64,000 nucleotides of DNA from contig OZ241971.1 of the NCBI GenBank assembly GCA_965204155.1, positions 3,286,001 through 3,350,000 on the forward strand. The letters run 5' to 3'. Within the stretch, counting starts at the first letter, position 1, and the number at the start of each line of letters is the position of its first letter. The translations under genes and the position numbers were made by a program. This DNA comes from UBA6522 sp965204155. GTDB lineage: Bacteria > Pseudomonadota > Gammaproteobacteria > Steroidobacterales > Rariloculaceae. The notes beneath the pieces were generated by a model. The model ran no database searches, was not told where the DNA came from, and saw nothing but the letters and a program-made list of their open reading frames with translations. Below, piece by piece: positions 49,979 through 60,244 of the stretch.

Positions 49979-52900
49979 ATGAAGATGGTTGAAACCAAAA
50001 CAACAATGCAGAAAACCAAATTGGCTACCGCCGTATCGGCAGCTTTGTCCATCATGGCCGGCCAAGCGAGTGCGCAGCAGGCCGGTGAGGGCCTCGAGGA
50101 GGTCGTGGTCACCGGTATTCGCGGCAGTTTGCTGGCGGCCATGGACGTCAAGCGTGAGTCTTCAGGCGTTGTGGACGCCATTTCCGCCGAAGATATCGGC
50201 AAGTTCCCCGACACCAACCTGGCGGAGTCGCTGCAGCGCGTTACCGGTGTGTCCATCAACCGCGTCGAGGGCGAGGGTTCAGAGGTCACGATTCGCGGCT
50301 TCAGTGGCGACTTCAACATCGTGACCCTGAACGGCCGGCAGATGCCCGCGGCCGACGCCCGGGGCGTCTTCTTCGGCATCAACGCCAACATCAGAACCGG
50401 CGATTCGCGCTCCTTCGACTTCTCGAACCTCGCGTCCGAGGGAGTATCGGGTCTGCAGGTGTACAAGTCGGGCCGGGCCGGGGTGCCCTCCGGCGGTCTT
50501 GGCGGCACGATCAATATCGAAACCATTCAGCCCCTGGAATCGGCCAACCAGTTTTCCATTGGCGCAAAAGCCCTCTCGGACTCCGGCGGTGGCACGACGC
50601 CGGAGATAAGCGGTCTGGGCAACTGGACGAACGATGAGGGCACCTTCGGCTTGTCCGCCTTCGGTTCCGTCCAGGAGCGCGAATTCTCGAATCGCACAGC
50701 GTTGCACAACAGCGGGCGCGGAATCGTCTGGCAGTTTCCCTTCAATCCGAACATCCCCGCCTTCGCCAACGCCAACCTGGTCAACGCACCCGGCCCGGAT
50801 CAACTGGCCGGCTTCCCGCATTCTGCGGCCCTCGCATTCAGCGAGAGTTCGCGCGAGCGCACCAACGCTGCGCTGACCCTGCAGTGGGCGCCTTCGGACC
50901 GCATGACCGTTACCGCGGATAGCCTGTTCGCACGGAACGATCAGTTTGCAAAGAGTGCTTCGGATCTACCCTTCTGGGTCCGCCAGTTCGACTTTGTCGC
51001 CTTTAATGGCAACCCTGTCCTCAGTCAGCCGGACTTTTTGTCCGAGCCGCTCGTGGCCGGCGGAGGCAGCGACTTCAGCCAGGCGGGCAAGGAGCTCCCT
51101 TTCCGGAACAGCTTGTTCGCGATGCGGGACGAGTTGAGTTCGTTCGGCCTCAACGTCGACTATCAGCTCAACGACTCGCTGACGTTGAACTTCGATGCGG
51201 CCCATGGCAATGCGGTCGCCAAGGGCAATCACCCGAGTGGCGCCCTCATTGAAGGAACCTCCCTCGGCGGTCAGGCTGTCGCCGCCCACATCGTGGACTA
51301 CCGCACTGAGATACCCAACGTCGCCCAGGCCATTGCGGACGGCTCTGGCCCCAGCACAACCATGGTCGGCGGCCGGGAGGTTACCTTCCCCGGCGGTAAT
51401 GCGAATGGAATCTTCGAAAAGTCGGATCTCGGGCTCCAGTACATCATTCAGGAATTTGGTACCCAGGATACCGTCATCGACCAGGCCAAGATGGCAGTCG
51501 CCTTCGACAACGGCGGTCCGGTCACGGCCAATTTCGGCGCGGGCTTTGTCAGCCACGAAATGCACTCGGTCTACGAGCGCTACCGGGACGAAATCGGCGG
51601 CTGGAACACCGGCTTCATCGGCGATATCGCGACGCTGATGGGGGAAGAAGTCATTGAAGACGTATGCATAAGCTGCCAGTTTGAGGATCACAACAATCAG
51701 TTTCTGACGGCGGACGAACTGGTCCGGGATTTCACCGCCGCCGGCGGAACGGTGGCCCCGGGCGCCAGTCTGCGACTTGTGGGCCAGGAAGCGTTCTTTA
51801 TCGATCCGTTGGCGGTGGCGGAGGCCTTTGACGGCTTCGTCAACGGCGGCGGGGCACAATACAACTACAACAACCGATCCACGGTAAGCATCGCCGACAA
51901 CGTCATCACCGAGGACGTAGTGTCGCTTTACGGCGAGGGCGTTCTGGATGGCGAAGTCGGCGGCAGGCCGATGCAGGTCGTGGTCGGCCTGCGCTGGGAG
52001 CAGACGGACGTCGAATCCGTAACACTTCAGTCGGTTCCCATGTTCAAGAAATGGACATCGGACAATGACCTCGCCACGGTGTTCAGCTCGGACGTGCAGG
52101 CGGTGTCGCAGACGTTCGATTATGACAACTTGCTGCCGAGCCTCGACTTCTCGGTGGATGTCAACGACAACCTGAAAGCGCGCGCCTCGTTCAGCACCAC
52201 CATCGCGCGCGCGCCGTATAACAACATGTTCGTCACCACCAATGCCGGTAATCCGAGCACGGCGACGTACCTGGGCGGCGTCGCCACCGGCAGCAGGGGC
52301 AACGCGCAACTGGAGCCGCTGGAGTCCGACAACTTCGACCTGTCGCTGGAGTGGTACTACGGCGAGGGGAGCGCCTTTACGGTCGCCTTTTTCGACAAGT
52401 CGGTGAAGAACTTTATCGGCAACGAGCAGGTAACAACAAACCTGTTCGGCCTGCGCGATGTCACCAACGGAGCCCCGGGTACCCGCCTGGGCCAGGCCAT
52501 CGACGCATTGAATGCTCATACCAAAGCAGATGGTACTTCAGCTGGGCTGACCGAGACGAACCTCTTCACCATGACCGCGCTCATCGATAATGATGCGTGC
52601 CTTGAAAATGTAGTTTTTCAGGCGGGGCCAAATGCAGGGAATACTGTCGCTGGATCCGGCTCCATGGGATTCATCGACCCCGATGATGATGGGGGCGCCG
52701 CGCTGTCGTCCGACATCGCCACCGCGTGTGATATCGAGCCCAACTCGAACGATCCATTGATGAACTTTGTCGTTCAGCAGCCCACAAACCAGGCGAGCGC
52801 CAATATCCAGGGCCTGGAATTGAACTGGGTGCACTTCTTCACCGGCAACCTCAATGGCTTCGGCTTCCAGGCCAACTCGACCTTTGTCGACGGTGACATC

Positions 52901-53269
52901 GGCTACGATGTGCTCGCCAACCCGCACACTGAGGACCAGTTTGCCCTGACGGGCTTGTCGGACTCGTGGAATCTCATGGGCTTCTACGAGAACGAAAGGT
53001 TCAGTGTGCGTTTGCACTACAACAACCGCGGTGAATTTCTGGCCAACACCAACGTCAGCCAACGCATTCCGCGGTTTGTCGACGAGTTCTCGCAGCTTGA
53101 CTTCAGCGCCAGCTATGCTGCCACCGATAATCTGACCATTTTCCTGGAGGGCATCAACCTGCTGGACGAACCGATCGTCTTCCGCGGCCGCACGGATCAA
53201 CAATTCCAGTCCTTCCAGGAAGGCGACATGCGCCTGTACCTGGGTGCGCGGTACGTCTTCGCGAGGTAG
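49979..53269 (+). CDS. TonB-dependent receptor
   Basis: 1096 residues. The leader ends MAGQASAQ; TonB-box region GLEEVVVTGIRGSLLAAMD; plug domain with KFPDTNLAESLQRVTGVSIN and SEVTIRGFSGDFNIVTLNGR. The large barrel ends DMRLYLGARYVFAR with the typical terminal aromatic-Arg. This is the Caulobacter-type receptor class that commonly pairs with tryptophan-halogenase genes and imports glycans or other large ligands. A perfect 10-bp hairpin follows at 53307-53337. No disruption seen. Confidence 0.9.
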   Translation: MKMVETKTTMQKTKLATAVSAALSIMAGQASAQQAGEGLEEVVVTGIRGSLLAAMDVKRESSGVVDAISAEDIGKFPDTNLAESLQRVTGVSINRVEGEGSEVTIRGFSGDFNIVTLNGRQMPAADARGVFFGINANIRTGDSRSFDFSNLASEGVSGLQVYKSGRAGVPSGGLGGTINIETIQPLESANQFSIGAKALSDSGGGTTPEISGLGNWTNDEGTFGLSAFGSVQEREFSNRTALHNSGRGIVWQFPFNPNIPAFANANLVNAPGPDQLAGFPHSAALAFSESSRERTNAALTLQWAPSDRMTVTADSLFARNDQFAKSASDLPFWVRQFDFVAFNGNPVLSQPDFLSEPLVAGGGSDFSQAGKELPFRNSLFAMRDELSSFGLNVDYQLNDSLTLNFDAAHGNAVAKGNHPSGALIEGTSLGGQAVAAHIVDYRTEIPNVAQAIADGSGPSTTMVGGREVTFPGGNANGIFEKSDLGLQYIIQEFGTQDTVIDQAKMAVAFDNGGPVTANFGAGFVSHEMHSVYERYRDEIGGWNTGFIGDIATLMGEEVIEDVCISCQFEDHNNQFLTADELVRDFTAAGGTVAPGASLRLVGQEAFFIDPLAVAEAFDGFVNGGGAQYNYNNRSTVSIADNVITEDVVSLYGEGVLDGEVGGRPMQVVVGLRWEQTDVESVTLQSVPMFKKWTSDNDLATVFSSDVQAVSQTFDYDNLLPSLDFSVDVNDNLKARASFSTTIARAPYNNMFVTTNAGNPSTATYLGGVATGSRGNAQLEPLESDNFDLSLEWYYGEGSAFTVAFFDKSVKNFIGNEQVTTNLFGLRDVTNGAPGTRLGQAIDALNAHTKADGTSAGLTETNLFTMTALIDNDACLENVVFQAGPNAGNTVAGSGSMGFIDPDDDGGAALSSDIATACDIEPNSNDPLMNFVVQQPTNQASANIQGLELNWVHFFTGNLNGFGFQANSTFVDGDIGYDVLANPHTEDQFALTGLSDSWNLMGFYENERFSVRLHYNNRGEFLANTNVSQRIPRFVDEFSQLDFSASYAATDNLTIFLEGINLLDEPIVFRGRTDQQFQSFQEGDMRLYLGARYVFAR

Positions 53270-53306
53270 AAGTCGGCAAGAACCAGAAGCAGGAGCAGGT
53301 ATCTGG

Positions 53307-53337
53307 GTACCCACCGGCATGTCGTGTCGGTGGGTAC
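53307..53337 (+). terminator. Hairpin after the TonB receptor
   Basis: GTACCCACCG pairs exactly with CGGTGGGTAC around an 11-nt loop. There is no strong T-run, but the position 38 bp after the stop suits transcription termination. Confidence 0.65.
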
Positions 53338-53367
53338 TGCTCATTTCTGGGACGAGCACTCGATAAG

Positions 53368-53535
53368 GTGCTAAAGAATCGCGGCGCGTTTACGAACGAC
53401 GAACCGATCCAGAAAATTTTGTATCTTGCCCTGCGGAACGCCTTGAAGAAATGGAACCGGCCGATTCGCGGTTGGAAGGCAGCGCTTAATCAATTCGTCA
53501 TGCGAAATCAGCGTGCTGACACGATAATGTATTGA
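53368..53535 (+). pseudogene. IS256-family transposase C-terminal remnant
   Basis: A 56-codon frame ending in a stop reads GAFTNDEPIQKILYLALRNA, then KKWNRPIRGWKAALNQF. This is the conserved C-terminal tail of IS256/mutator-type transposases (pattern FPxDEAxxKLLYLALR, KWxRPxRxWxxALNQF). The catalytic DDE domain is gone. It lies at the start of the AT-rich island. Confidence 0.8.
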
Positions 53536-53565
53536 TCGGCGCTTACCGGACATGGAGAACGTAAA

Positions 53566-54690
53566 GTGAATATCGCAATTGTAGGTCTAGGATTTGGAGC
53601 TGAGTTCATTCCGATATATCAAAAGCACCCTCATGCGAATATGTATGCAATCTGCCAGCGTTCGGAATCTGATCTTAATAAAGTAGGCGATGCTTTCAAC
53701 ATCGATCCAGGTCAACGTTATCGCTCGTATGAAAAGCTTCTGGAAGATCCAGGGATTGATGCCGTGCACATAAATACACCCATTCAGCTCCATGCGGAAC
53801 ACACGCTAATGGCTCTGCGTGCGGGCAAGCATGTTGCATGTACCGTGCCGATGGCAACAAGTATTGAGGATTGCAGGGAAATTGTAGAAACGGTCGCGGA
53901 GACGGGACTAATATATACGATGGCGGAGACGGTTGTGTACAGCCGCGAATATCTGTTTGTAAAAGAGCTTTACGAAAAAGGGGAATTGGGGAAAATTCAA
54001 TATTTGCAAGCCAGTCATCCCCAGGATATGGAGGGGTGGCCCGACTATTGGCAGTACATGAAACCGATGCACTACGCAACTCATGTTGTCAGCCCCGTTC
54101 TTGGACTTACTGACAAAGAAGCAGAATATGTATCGTGTTTTGGGTCGGGAACAATCAGCGATGACCTCATCGAAAAATCAGGTTCTCCCTTTGCGGTTGA
54201 AACCTGCCATATTAAGTTGAAGAACTCTGACTTGACCGCTCACATTCATCGTTCATTGTTTGATACGTCACGTCAATATCGAGAAAGCTTCGATGCTTAC
54301 GGATCCAAAAAGTCCTTTGAATGGCCGCTTATCGAAGGGGAGGATCCGGTTCTTCATACGGCAAAGAAACCCGAACCGGAAATACCCGAACGTGTCAAGG
54401 TGCCGGATTATGGGCATCTGCTACCGGAAGAGATTCGCGAGTTTACCCTGGAAGGCGTGTATGATGCGGATGAACATGCTCACCTATCCTTTATCCAGGG
54501 CGCTGGCCACGGAGGTTCTCATCCGCACTTGGTACATGAGTTTGTCGACTCTGTTGTTAACGATCGTGATCCCTACCCTAATGCGGTCCAATCTGCAAAC
54601 TGGACATGTGTTGGCTTGCTCGCCCATGAGTCAGCTATGGAAGGTGGAGTCATTAAACGACTACCTGACTTCACACTATCAGAAACATAG
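53566..54690 (+). CDS. Gfo/Idh/MocA-family oxidoreductase
   Basis: 374 residues from a GTG start (GGAGA upstream). The dinucleotide fold MNIAIVGLGFGAEFIPIYQK, then AVHINTPIQLHAEHTLMALR and AGKHVACTVPMATSIEDCRE, where the expected EKP-like motif is altered to VPMAT. The C-terminal half is a beta-sheet domain. Family members oxidise or reduce sugars and cyclitols with NAD(P), including glycosides to 3-keto-glycosides. Base composition and codon choice are AT-rich, unlike the genes before 53.3 kb. It heads a run of island genes. Confidence 0.82.
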   Translation: MNIAIVGLGFGAEFIPIYQKHPHANMYAICQRSESDLNKVGDAFNIDPGQRYRSYEKLLEDPGIDAVHINTPIQLHAEHTLMALRAGKHVACTVPMATSIEDCREIVETVAETGLIYTMAETVVYSREYLFVKELYEKGELGKIQYLQASHPQDMEGWPDYWQYMKPMHYATHVVSPVLGLTDKEAEYVSCFGSGTISDDLIEKSGSPFAVETCHIKLKNSDLTAHIHRSLFDTSRQYRESFDAYGSKKSFEWPLIEGEDPVLHTAKKPEPEIPERVKVPDYGHLLPEEIREFTLEGVYDADEHAHLSFIQGAGHGGSHPHLVHEFVDSVVNDRDPYPNAVQSANWTCVGLLAHESAMEGGVIKRLPDFTLSET

Positions 54691-54742
54691 GAAAATAAAT
54701 TTACCTGTTATTCGAATATAAACGGAACGAGGCCACGAACTG

Positions 54743-57004
54743 ATGCAAAAACAACTCTATTTGTTCTCTCCCCTGACCTTCCTTTCTGTGCTGATTGCAT
54801 TCGGCTGGGTGGATAATGATACATCGGCCCAAACAAGTGCCGCAGGTCAAAAAAGCAGACTGAATAATTTCGTTGACTGGGCTACTTATCGTGGCGATCA
54901 GGAAGGAACTGGATACTCTTCTCTAAGCCAGATTACAGTCGAAAATGTTCAGTTATTGGAAGAAGTGTGGACCTACGATACGAGGGATCTTGTTCGGCCG
55001 GGGATGTCATCCAACCCGATTATTATTGAAGGTGTGATGTATTTTGCTGATTCTGAATTAAATCTTGTTGCCCTGGATGCAGCATCCGGAGATGAACTAT
55101 GGCTGTTTGATCTGTCGGAACACCATTCCAGAGGAGATTATCTCGACAGTGGAATCATGAGAGGGTCCGTGTATTGGGAAGATGAGAATGGCAATAACTC
55201 AAGGCTCTTCCATCTTACGAAAGATATTGTCTGGGCAATTAACCCAGACGACGGTACCCTTATAGAGTCGTTCGGTGACGGCGGGTATATTGATTTAAAG
55301 GAAAATCATGTTTGGCCTGCTCACCTGCTGGAAAACAAAATAACGAACACCTCGCCTCCCGTAATCTATGATGACCATTTGATTTTGGATTCAAATGTTT
55401 TCGAAGGAAGAGAAGATCCCCCTGGTAACATCAGATCCTTTAATGTGTTAACCGGGGAGTTTGAATGGAGATTTAACACTATTCCCCTGGAAGGACAGCC
55501 CGGGTATGAGACTTGGGAGTGGGAAGATAACATGATTTATGGGGGCGCCAACTCATGGGGTGGATTTACCGTTGATGAAGAAAGAGGCTGGGTATTTGCC
55601 GCTACGGGTTCTGCCACCGGTGGTATCCATGGAGGTGGCGGTGCGAGACCTGGCATGAACCTCTTCTCGAATTCCGTTTTAGCCATTGATGCGGAGACTG
55701 GAGAATTACAATGGTATTTCCAAACGATGCACCACGACATTTGGGATTATGATATCGCTCCTGCACCGATGTTGGCTACCATTACGCAAGATGGCGAAGA
55801 ACGAGATGTGGTCGTTCAGACAGGGAAACAGGGTAAGGTATTTGTATTTGACCGGGATACCGGAGAATCTCTATTTCCCATTGTAGAAAAACCGGTACCG
55901 ACAGACGCGGCACTCGGTGAAGTTCCTTATCCAACTCAACCATGGCCCTTAAAGCCTGACCCACTTGTAAGAACGGCAGTTTATGAGTCCGATTTGACCA
56001 CCATCACACCCGAGTCTCACGCATCTGCACTGGAGCAATTCAAAAGACTGAGAGCCGGACCGATGTATACACCTCCAAGTGTAGAAGGAACGATCGTACA
56101 ACCCGGAATTCACGGAGGGAACGAATGGGGCGGCCCGGCTTTCGATCCGGAGACAAATATTGCCTACGTAAACGTAAATGACTTCCCATTTATACTAACG
56201 CTGGACATCATACATCCTGATCAATTCGCAGATTTGACGGAGACGGCCCAGGGGAGAACAATTTATCTTGCAGCCTGTGCGGTTTGTCATGGTGCCGATC
56301 GAGAAGGAGGGATAGCTGTTGCTCTCGATAATACAACGCTCAGTGCTGACGAACTAAGAACTGTCATTTCACAAGGCGTAAATGCGATGCCGGCCTTTCC
56401 GGCCTTTGACGAAGATGAGTTGGATAATGTTGTAGCCTTTCTTCAAAGTGAAACTGGTGAAGCAACATCCGCATCCGATATCGATTTAAGTGACGAAAAT
56501 TTGACGTGGAGTGGAGGAGAGGGCGAATTGAGTTGGTCCACATCAACCCCACAGTATGTACCTCAGTTGGAATATTTCACAGACCATATGGGGTATCATG
56601 CAATTCAACCACCATGGGGGAAACTCGTTGCGGTAGATGTTGCAAGAGGCGACATTTTATGGTCGGTCCCACTCGGAGAATATCCCGGATTGGTAGAAAT
56701 GGGGATTCGAAATACCGGTGCTGAAAACTTTGGCGGAATGGCTGTTACACAAGGAGGTTTGATCTTTATAGCAGCAACAGAAGATAACCGGTTCAGAGCA
56801 TTTGATAAAACCAGCGGCGTGCTTTTGTGGGAATTCGAGATGGATTCACCTGGCTTTTCGACTCCCTCCACTTACGAAATTGATGGAAGACAATATGTTG
56901 TGATTGTAGCAGGCGGCGGCGGCGGTCGTTATCGTTCGCCTGTAACACAGGATATTGGAAGGCGCGTTCATGCATTTGCGTTACCGGAATCAGCAGTTCA
57001 ATAA
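54743..57004 (+). CDS. PQQ-dependent dehydrogenase with embedded cytochrome c domain
   Basis: 753 residues, leader ending DNDTSAQ. Quinoprotein blades: WATYRGDQEGTGYSSLSQIT, LVALDAASGDELWLFDL, AIDAETGELQWYFQTMHHDI and VAVDVARGDILWSVPL. A haem c motif CAVCH (ACAVCHGADREGG) is inserted late in the propeller (about residues 505-580) with LRTVISQGVNAMPAFPAFDE supplying a Met ligand. This fits soluble or membrane-side glucose/alcohol dehydrogenases that pass electrons to the respiratory chain. AT-rich, probably imported with the neighbouring genes. Confidence 0.87.
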   Translation: MQKQLYLFSPLTFLSVLIAFGWVDNDTSAQTSAAGQKSRLNNFVDWATYRGDQEGTGYSSLSQITVENVQLLEEVWTYDTRDLVRPGMSSNPIIIEGVMYFADSELNLVALDAASGDELWLFDLSEHHSRGDYLDSGIMRGSVYWEDENGNNSRLFHLTKDIVWAINPDDGTLIESFGDGGYIDLKENHVWPAHLLENKITNTSPPVIYDDHLILDSNVFEGREDPPGNIRSFNVLTGEFEWRFNTIPLEGQPGYETWEWEDNMIYGGANSWGGFTVDEERGWVFAATGSATGGIHGGGGARPGMNLFSNSVLAIDAETGELQWYFQTMHHDIWDYDIAPAPMLATITQDGEERDVVVQTGKQGKVFVFDRDTGESLFPIVEKPVPTDAALGEVPYPTQPWPLKPDPLVRTAVYESDLTTITPESHASALEQFKRLRAGPMYTPPSVEGTIVQPGIHGGNEWGGPAFDPETNIAYVNVNDFPFILTLDIIHPDQFADLTETAQGRTIYLAACAVCHGADREGGIAVALDNTTLSADELRTVISQGVNAMPAFPAFDEDELDNVVAFLQSETGEATSASDIDLSDENLTWSGGEGELSWSTSTPQYVPQLEYFTDHMGYHAIQPPWGKLVAVDVARGDILWSVPLGEYPGLVEMGIRNTGAENFGGMAVTQGGLIFIAATEDNRFRAFDKTSGVLLWEFEMDSPGFSTPSTYEIDGRQYVVIVAGGGGGRYRSPVTQDIGRRVHAFALPESAVQ

Positions 57005-57111
57005 AATAAACGGAATGCTCAAATATTGGTTATTGTGTCGAGCCAAACTAAGTACGCTGGCCGGTTCATGATGTGACTCAAACTACGAGATAGAAATCGA
57101 GGGCCCAATAA

Positions 57112-58602
57112 ATGAATACAATTGCAAATATGTTAAAAAAAATACTCCTTTCTGTTTTGGCGTTGGTTGCATTTGGCAGCCTACCTCAATACGCCGGGGC
57201 GCAGGACACAGATCCATTGCAAATCCTGATGATTACCGGCGGGGGACCCTGGCACGATTACAATACGCAAAAGGACCAGATTAGAGAGGGACTGTTGGAG
57301 CGTCTTTCGAACGTCGAAATTACAACGGACTATGAAGGTGCGGATACGATTACAATGGAATCAACTGATTTCCATTTCTCCCGCCATTTGGAGGACGACT
57401 GGGCGGCGGAGTTCGACGTTGTCATCTACAATCACTGTAATCTTCAAGTAAAAGATGAAGCCTACGTAAAAGGAATCATCGCCGAACACGTCGAGCATCA
57501 ACTACCTGCCGTTATGCTTCACTGCCCCATCCATCTCTATCAATATGCAGAGGGCGATGGAGCGGATGCCTGGTGGGATTTTACCGGTGCTGTTTCATAC
57601 GCCCACGAGAAAGAAAATCATCCCAATACCTCTCCCTACACGATCGAGGTTCTGGAGCCGCATCACCCGATCATGACGAACTATCCCAGTTCCTGGCGGA
57701 CGCCTGCAGGCGAGTTATATCTGATCATTGATTTACATGATAATGCCACTCCGTTGTCTCATGCCTATTCGGTGGAGACACACGCCTATACTGAAACAGC
57801 CTGGATACACGAACACGAGGGCGTTCGGGTTTTCGCCAGTTCACTGGGGCACCATAATGATTCGATGGGGTCAGATGTGAATTTGAATCTTGTTGCATCG
57901 GGCGTGCTCTGGGCGGCAGGAAAACTTGAAGAAGATGGTTCGCCGGCCCCGGGGTATGAAGGAGAACGTGGACTTGGGTGGATCTCTCTCTGGGATGGTA
58001 CGCTAAACGGTTGGATTGAAAGCGGCGGTGTCGTGGATTGGACGTCTGCTAACTGGTATGGCCGACTAGATGAAGAAATGGTCTGGCCGACCATGGATAA
58101 TGCCTCGGTCGGTGAATCATTCCGATTTGATGGCGATACCCTGATTGTCGAGGGAGATCAAAGAAATCTGTTCTATGACGGTTGGATCGCTGGCGGATAT
58201 TTCAAGAATTTTGAATTCAAGGTTGATGTCTATACCCATCCAGGGTCAGCTTCAGGGGTCTATTTTCATACGAAATACGAAGAGGAAGGACCTCCTGCCT
58301 CTGGTTATGAAGCTCAGATTAACGCCAGCCGCGCCGGTGAGAGCATGACCGGCAGCCTGGTTGGGGCAAGCGAGGTGGAGACTGCCCCACACGGCGATAA
58401 CGAATGGTTCAGCTACTACATCAAGGTTGACGGCCAGAATGTAACGGTAAAAGTGAATGATGAGACAGTCAACGAATTCACCGAACCTGCAGATGTAGAT
58501 GGACCGGCCAGTTTCCGCCGGGGCACGATCGGACTGGAATCCGTGGGCTCCGACAGCCGTGTTGAGTTTCGGAATCCGATGGTTCGTCTATTGCCGGATT
58601 AA
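57112..58602 (+). CDS. ThuA-like domain plus DUF1080 (3-keto-glycoside hydrolase-like) protein
   Basis: 496 residues. Leader ending QYAGAQ. Residues ~30-270 are ThuA-like (ILMITGGGPWHDYNTQ, VVIYNHCNL, AVMLHCPIHLYQY), a glutamine-amidotransferase-like fold in trehalose/disaccharide use. Residues ~290-495 are DUF1080 (GLGWISLWDGTLNGW, FKNFEFKVDVYTHPG, GVYFHTKYEE), a family that includes 3-keto-disaccharide hydrolases. Both domains fit sugar cleavage downstream of a 3-oxidising dehydrogenase. A tandem paralogue follows. Confidence 0.85.
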   Translation: MNTIANMLKKILLSVLALVAFGSLPQYAGAQDTDPLQILMITGGGPWHDYNTQKDQIREGLLERLSNVEITTDYEGADTITMESTDFHFSRHLEDDWAAEFDVVIYNHCNLQVKDEAYVKGIIAEHVEHQLPAVMLHCPIHLYQYAEGDGADAWWDFTGAVSYAHEKENHPNTSPYTIEVLEPHHPIMTNYPSSWRTPAGELYLIIDLHDNATPLSHAYSVETHAYTETAWIHEHEGVRVFASSLGHHNDSMGSDVNLNLVASGVLWAAGKLEEDGSPAPGYEGERGLGWISLWDGTLNGWIESGGVVDWTSANWYGRLDEEMVWPTMDNASVGESFRFDGDTLIVEGDQRNLFYDGWIAGGYFKNFEFKVDVYTHPGSASGVYFHTKYEEEGPPASGYEAQINASRAGESMTGSLVGASEVETAPHGDNEWFSYYIKVDGQNVTVKVNDETVNEFTEPADVDGPASFRRGTIGLESVGSDSRVEFRNPMVRLLPD

Positions 58603-58735
58603 CAATTTGGGCTCCTCCGCAGAATCGGTAACTGTCAGACCGGGTCTGAACTTCTACAGTTCAGTGTATCTTGTAATCTTTGAACCAAACAAAGATGTGA
58701 CTCAATCTATGAGACAAAAATCGAGGACCCAATAA

Positions 58736-60205
58736 ATGAATACGATCAATTGTACTTCTAAGAAAATACTCCTTTCTATTTTTGCGTTGGTTTTTTCCGC
58801 CAACCTGCCTCAATACGCCGGAGCGCAGAACGCAGATCCATTGCAAGTCTTGATGATTACCGGTGGGGGGCCTTTTCACGACTACTATACCCAAAAGAGA
58901 CAGCTTGAAGAGGGGCTGACCGATCGCATCGGTAATATCGAGTTCACCATCGACCATAACGAGGGCAAAAGTACAGAGGACATGCATTTCAAATTTGAAA
59001 GCCTGTTAACCGATGAGTGGGCGCGGCACTTTGATCTGGTGTTATACAACAGCTGTAATCTGGATATGGGCGATGCTGAACATGTTGAACGGATCATGGC
59101 TACCCATGCCGAGCACCAGGTACCTGCCGTACTGCTGCACTGCCCGATGCACCTGCATCGGACTACTACTACCGTATGGTACGAATTTACCGGAGCCGTC
59201 TCCTATCAGCATGAAGTTGTTCGTGTCCCTTTTACGGTAGAAGCGCTCGAACCGAATCATCCGATCATGATCAATTTTCCCGGGGCCTGGCGGACTCCCA
59301 CGGGAGAGCTGTACATGCCTATCGAGCTGAAAGACAATGCTACCCCGCTGGCACGTGCCTACAGCGTCGAAGCCGCTGAATTTTTTCCCATAGCCTGGAC
59401 TCACGAATACGAAGGGGTTCGCGTGTTCGCCAGCACGCTGGGTCACCACACTCCGATCATGGGCTCGGATGTGAATTTGAATCTGGTAGCGGCCGGCCTG
59501 CTGTGGGCGGCCGGTAAGCTAGAGGACAATGGTCACCCGTCGGAAGGTTATTCGGGCGAGCGGGGACTGGGATGGGTCTCCCTGCGGGAAGGAGGGACCC
59601 TGCACGGCTGGCGTGCCAGCGGGACGACGAACTTTGCTGAAATGAATTGGTTTGACGGAGGTGCTGTCTGGCCCACGAAAAGGAACATGGGTTCCGGGTC
59701 CTTTCAACTTGTCCCCCACGAAGCGGTTTCAAATTCCATTGTTGTCGAGGGTCCGCAGAGCTCCCTGTTCTATTTGGGGCCCGTTGACGGCGGTGATTTC
59801 AGGAATTTTGAATTCAAGGTTGATGTCTATACCTATCCCGGGTCAGCTTCAGGGGTCTATTTTCATACCCGTTACAAGGAGGAGGGACCTCCTACCTTTG
59901 GTTATGAAGCCCAGATTAACGCCAGCCGGGACGGTGAGAGCATGACCGGCAGCCTGGTTGGGGCAAGCGAGGTGAAGACTGCCCCACACGGCGATAATGA
60001 ATGGTTCAACTACTACATCAAGGTCGACGGCAAGACAGTAACGGTAAAAGTGAATGACGAGACGGTCAATGAATTCACCGAACCTGCAGATGCAGATGGA
60101 CCGGCCAGTCTTCACCGGGGCACGATCGGCCTGGAGTCCGTGGGCTCCGACAGCCGCGTTTACTTTCGGAATCCGATGATTCGTTTATTGCCGGATAACA
60201 ATTAG
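58736..60205 (+). CDS. Tandem paralogue, ThuA-like plus DUF1080
   Basis: 489 residues with the same architecture and leader (QYAGAQNADPLQVLMITGGG). The DUF1080 half is nearly the same as in 57112-58602 at the DNA level, while the ThuA half is clearly more diverged. The short upstream sequence (AATCGAGGACCCAATAAATG) is also shared with the first copy. It ends the AT-rich island; composition rises again after 60.2 kb. Confidence 0.85.
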   Translation: MNTINCTSKKILLSIFALVFSANLPQYAGAQNADPLQVLMITGGGPFHDYYTQKRQLEEGLTDRIGNIEFTIDHNEGKSTEDMHFKFESLLTDEWARHFDLVLYNSCNLDMGDAEHVERIMATHAEHQVPAVLLHCPMHLHRTTTTVWYEFTGAVSYQHEVVRVPFTVEALEPNHPIMINFPGAWRTPTGELYMPIELKDNATPLARAYSVEAAEFFPIAWTHEYEGVRVFASTLGHHTPIMGSDVNLNLVAAGLLWAAGKLEDNGHPSEGYSGERGLGWVSLREGGTLHGWRASGTTNFAEMNWFDGGAVWPTKRNMGSGSFQLVPHEAVSNSIVVEGPQSSLFYLGPVDGGDFRNFEFKVDVYTYPGSASGVYFHTRYKEEGPPTFGYEAQINASRDGESMTGSLVGASEVKTAPHGDNEWFNYYIKVDGKTVTVKVNDETVNEFTEPADADGPASLHRGTIGLESVGSDSRVYFRNPMIRLLPDNN

Positions 60206-60244
60206 AGAAGGTCATATTTCGCTCCTCTGTCGTGCACGCGGGCG

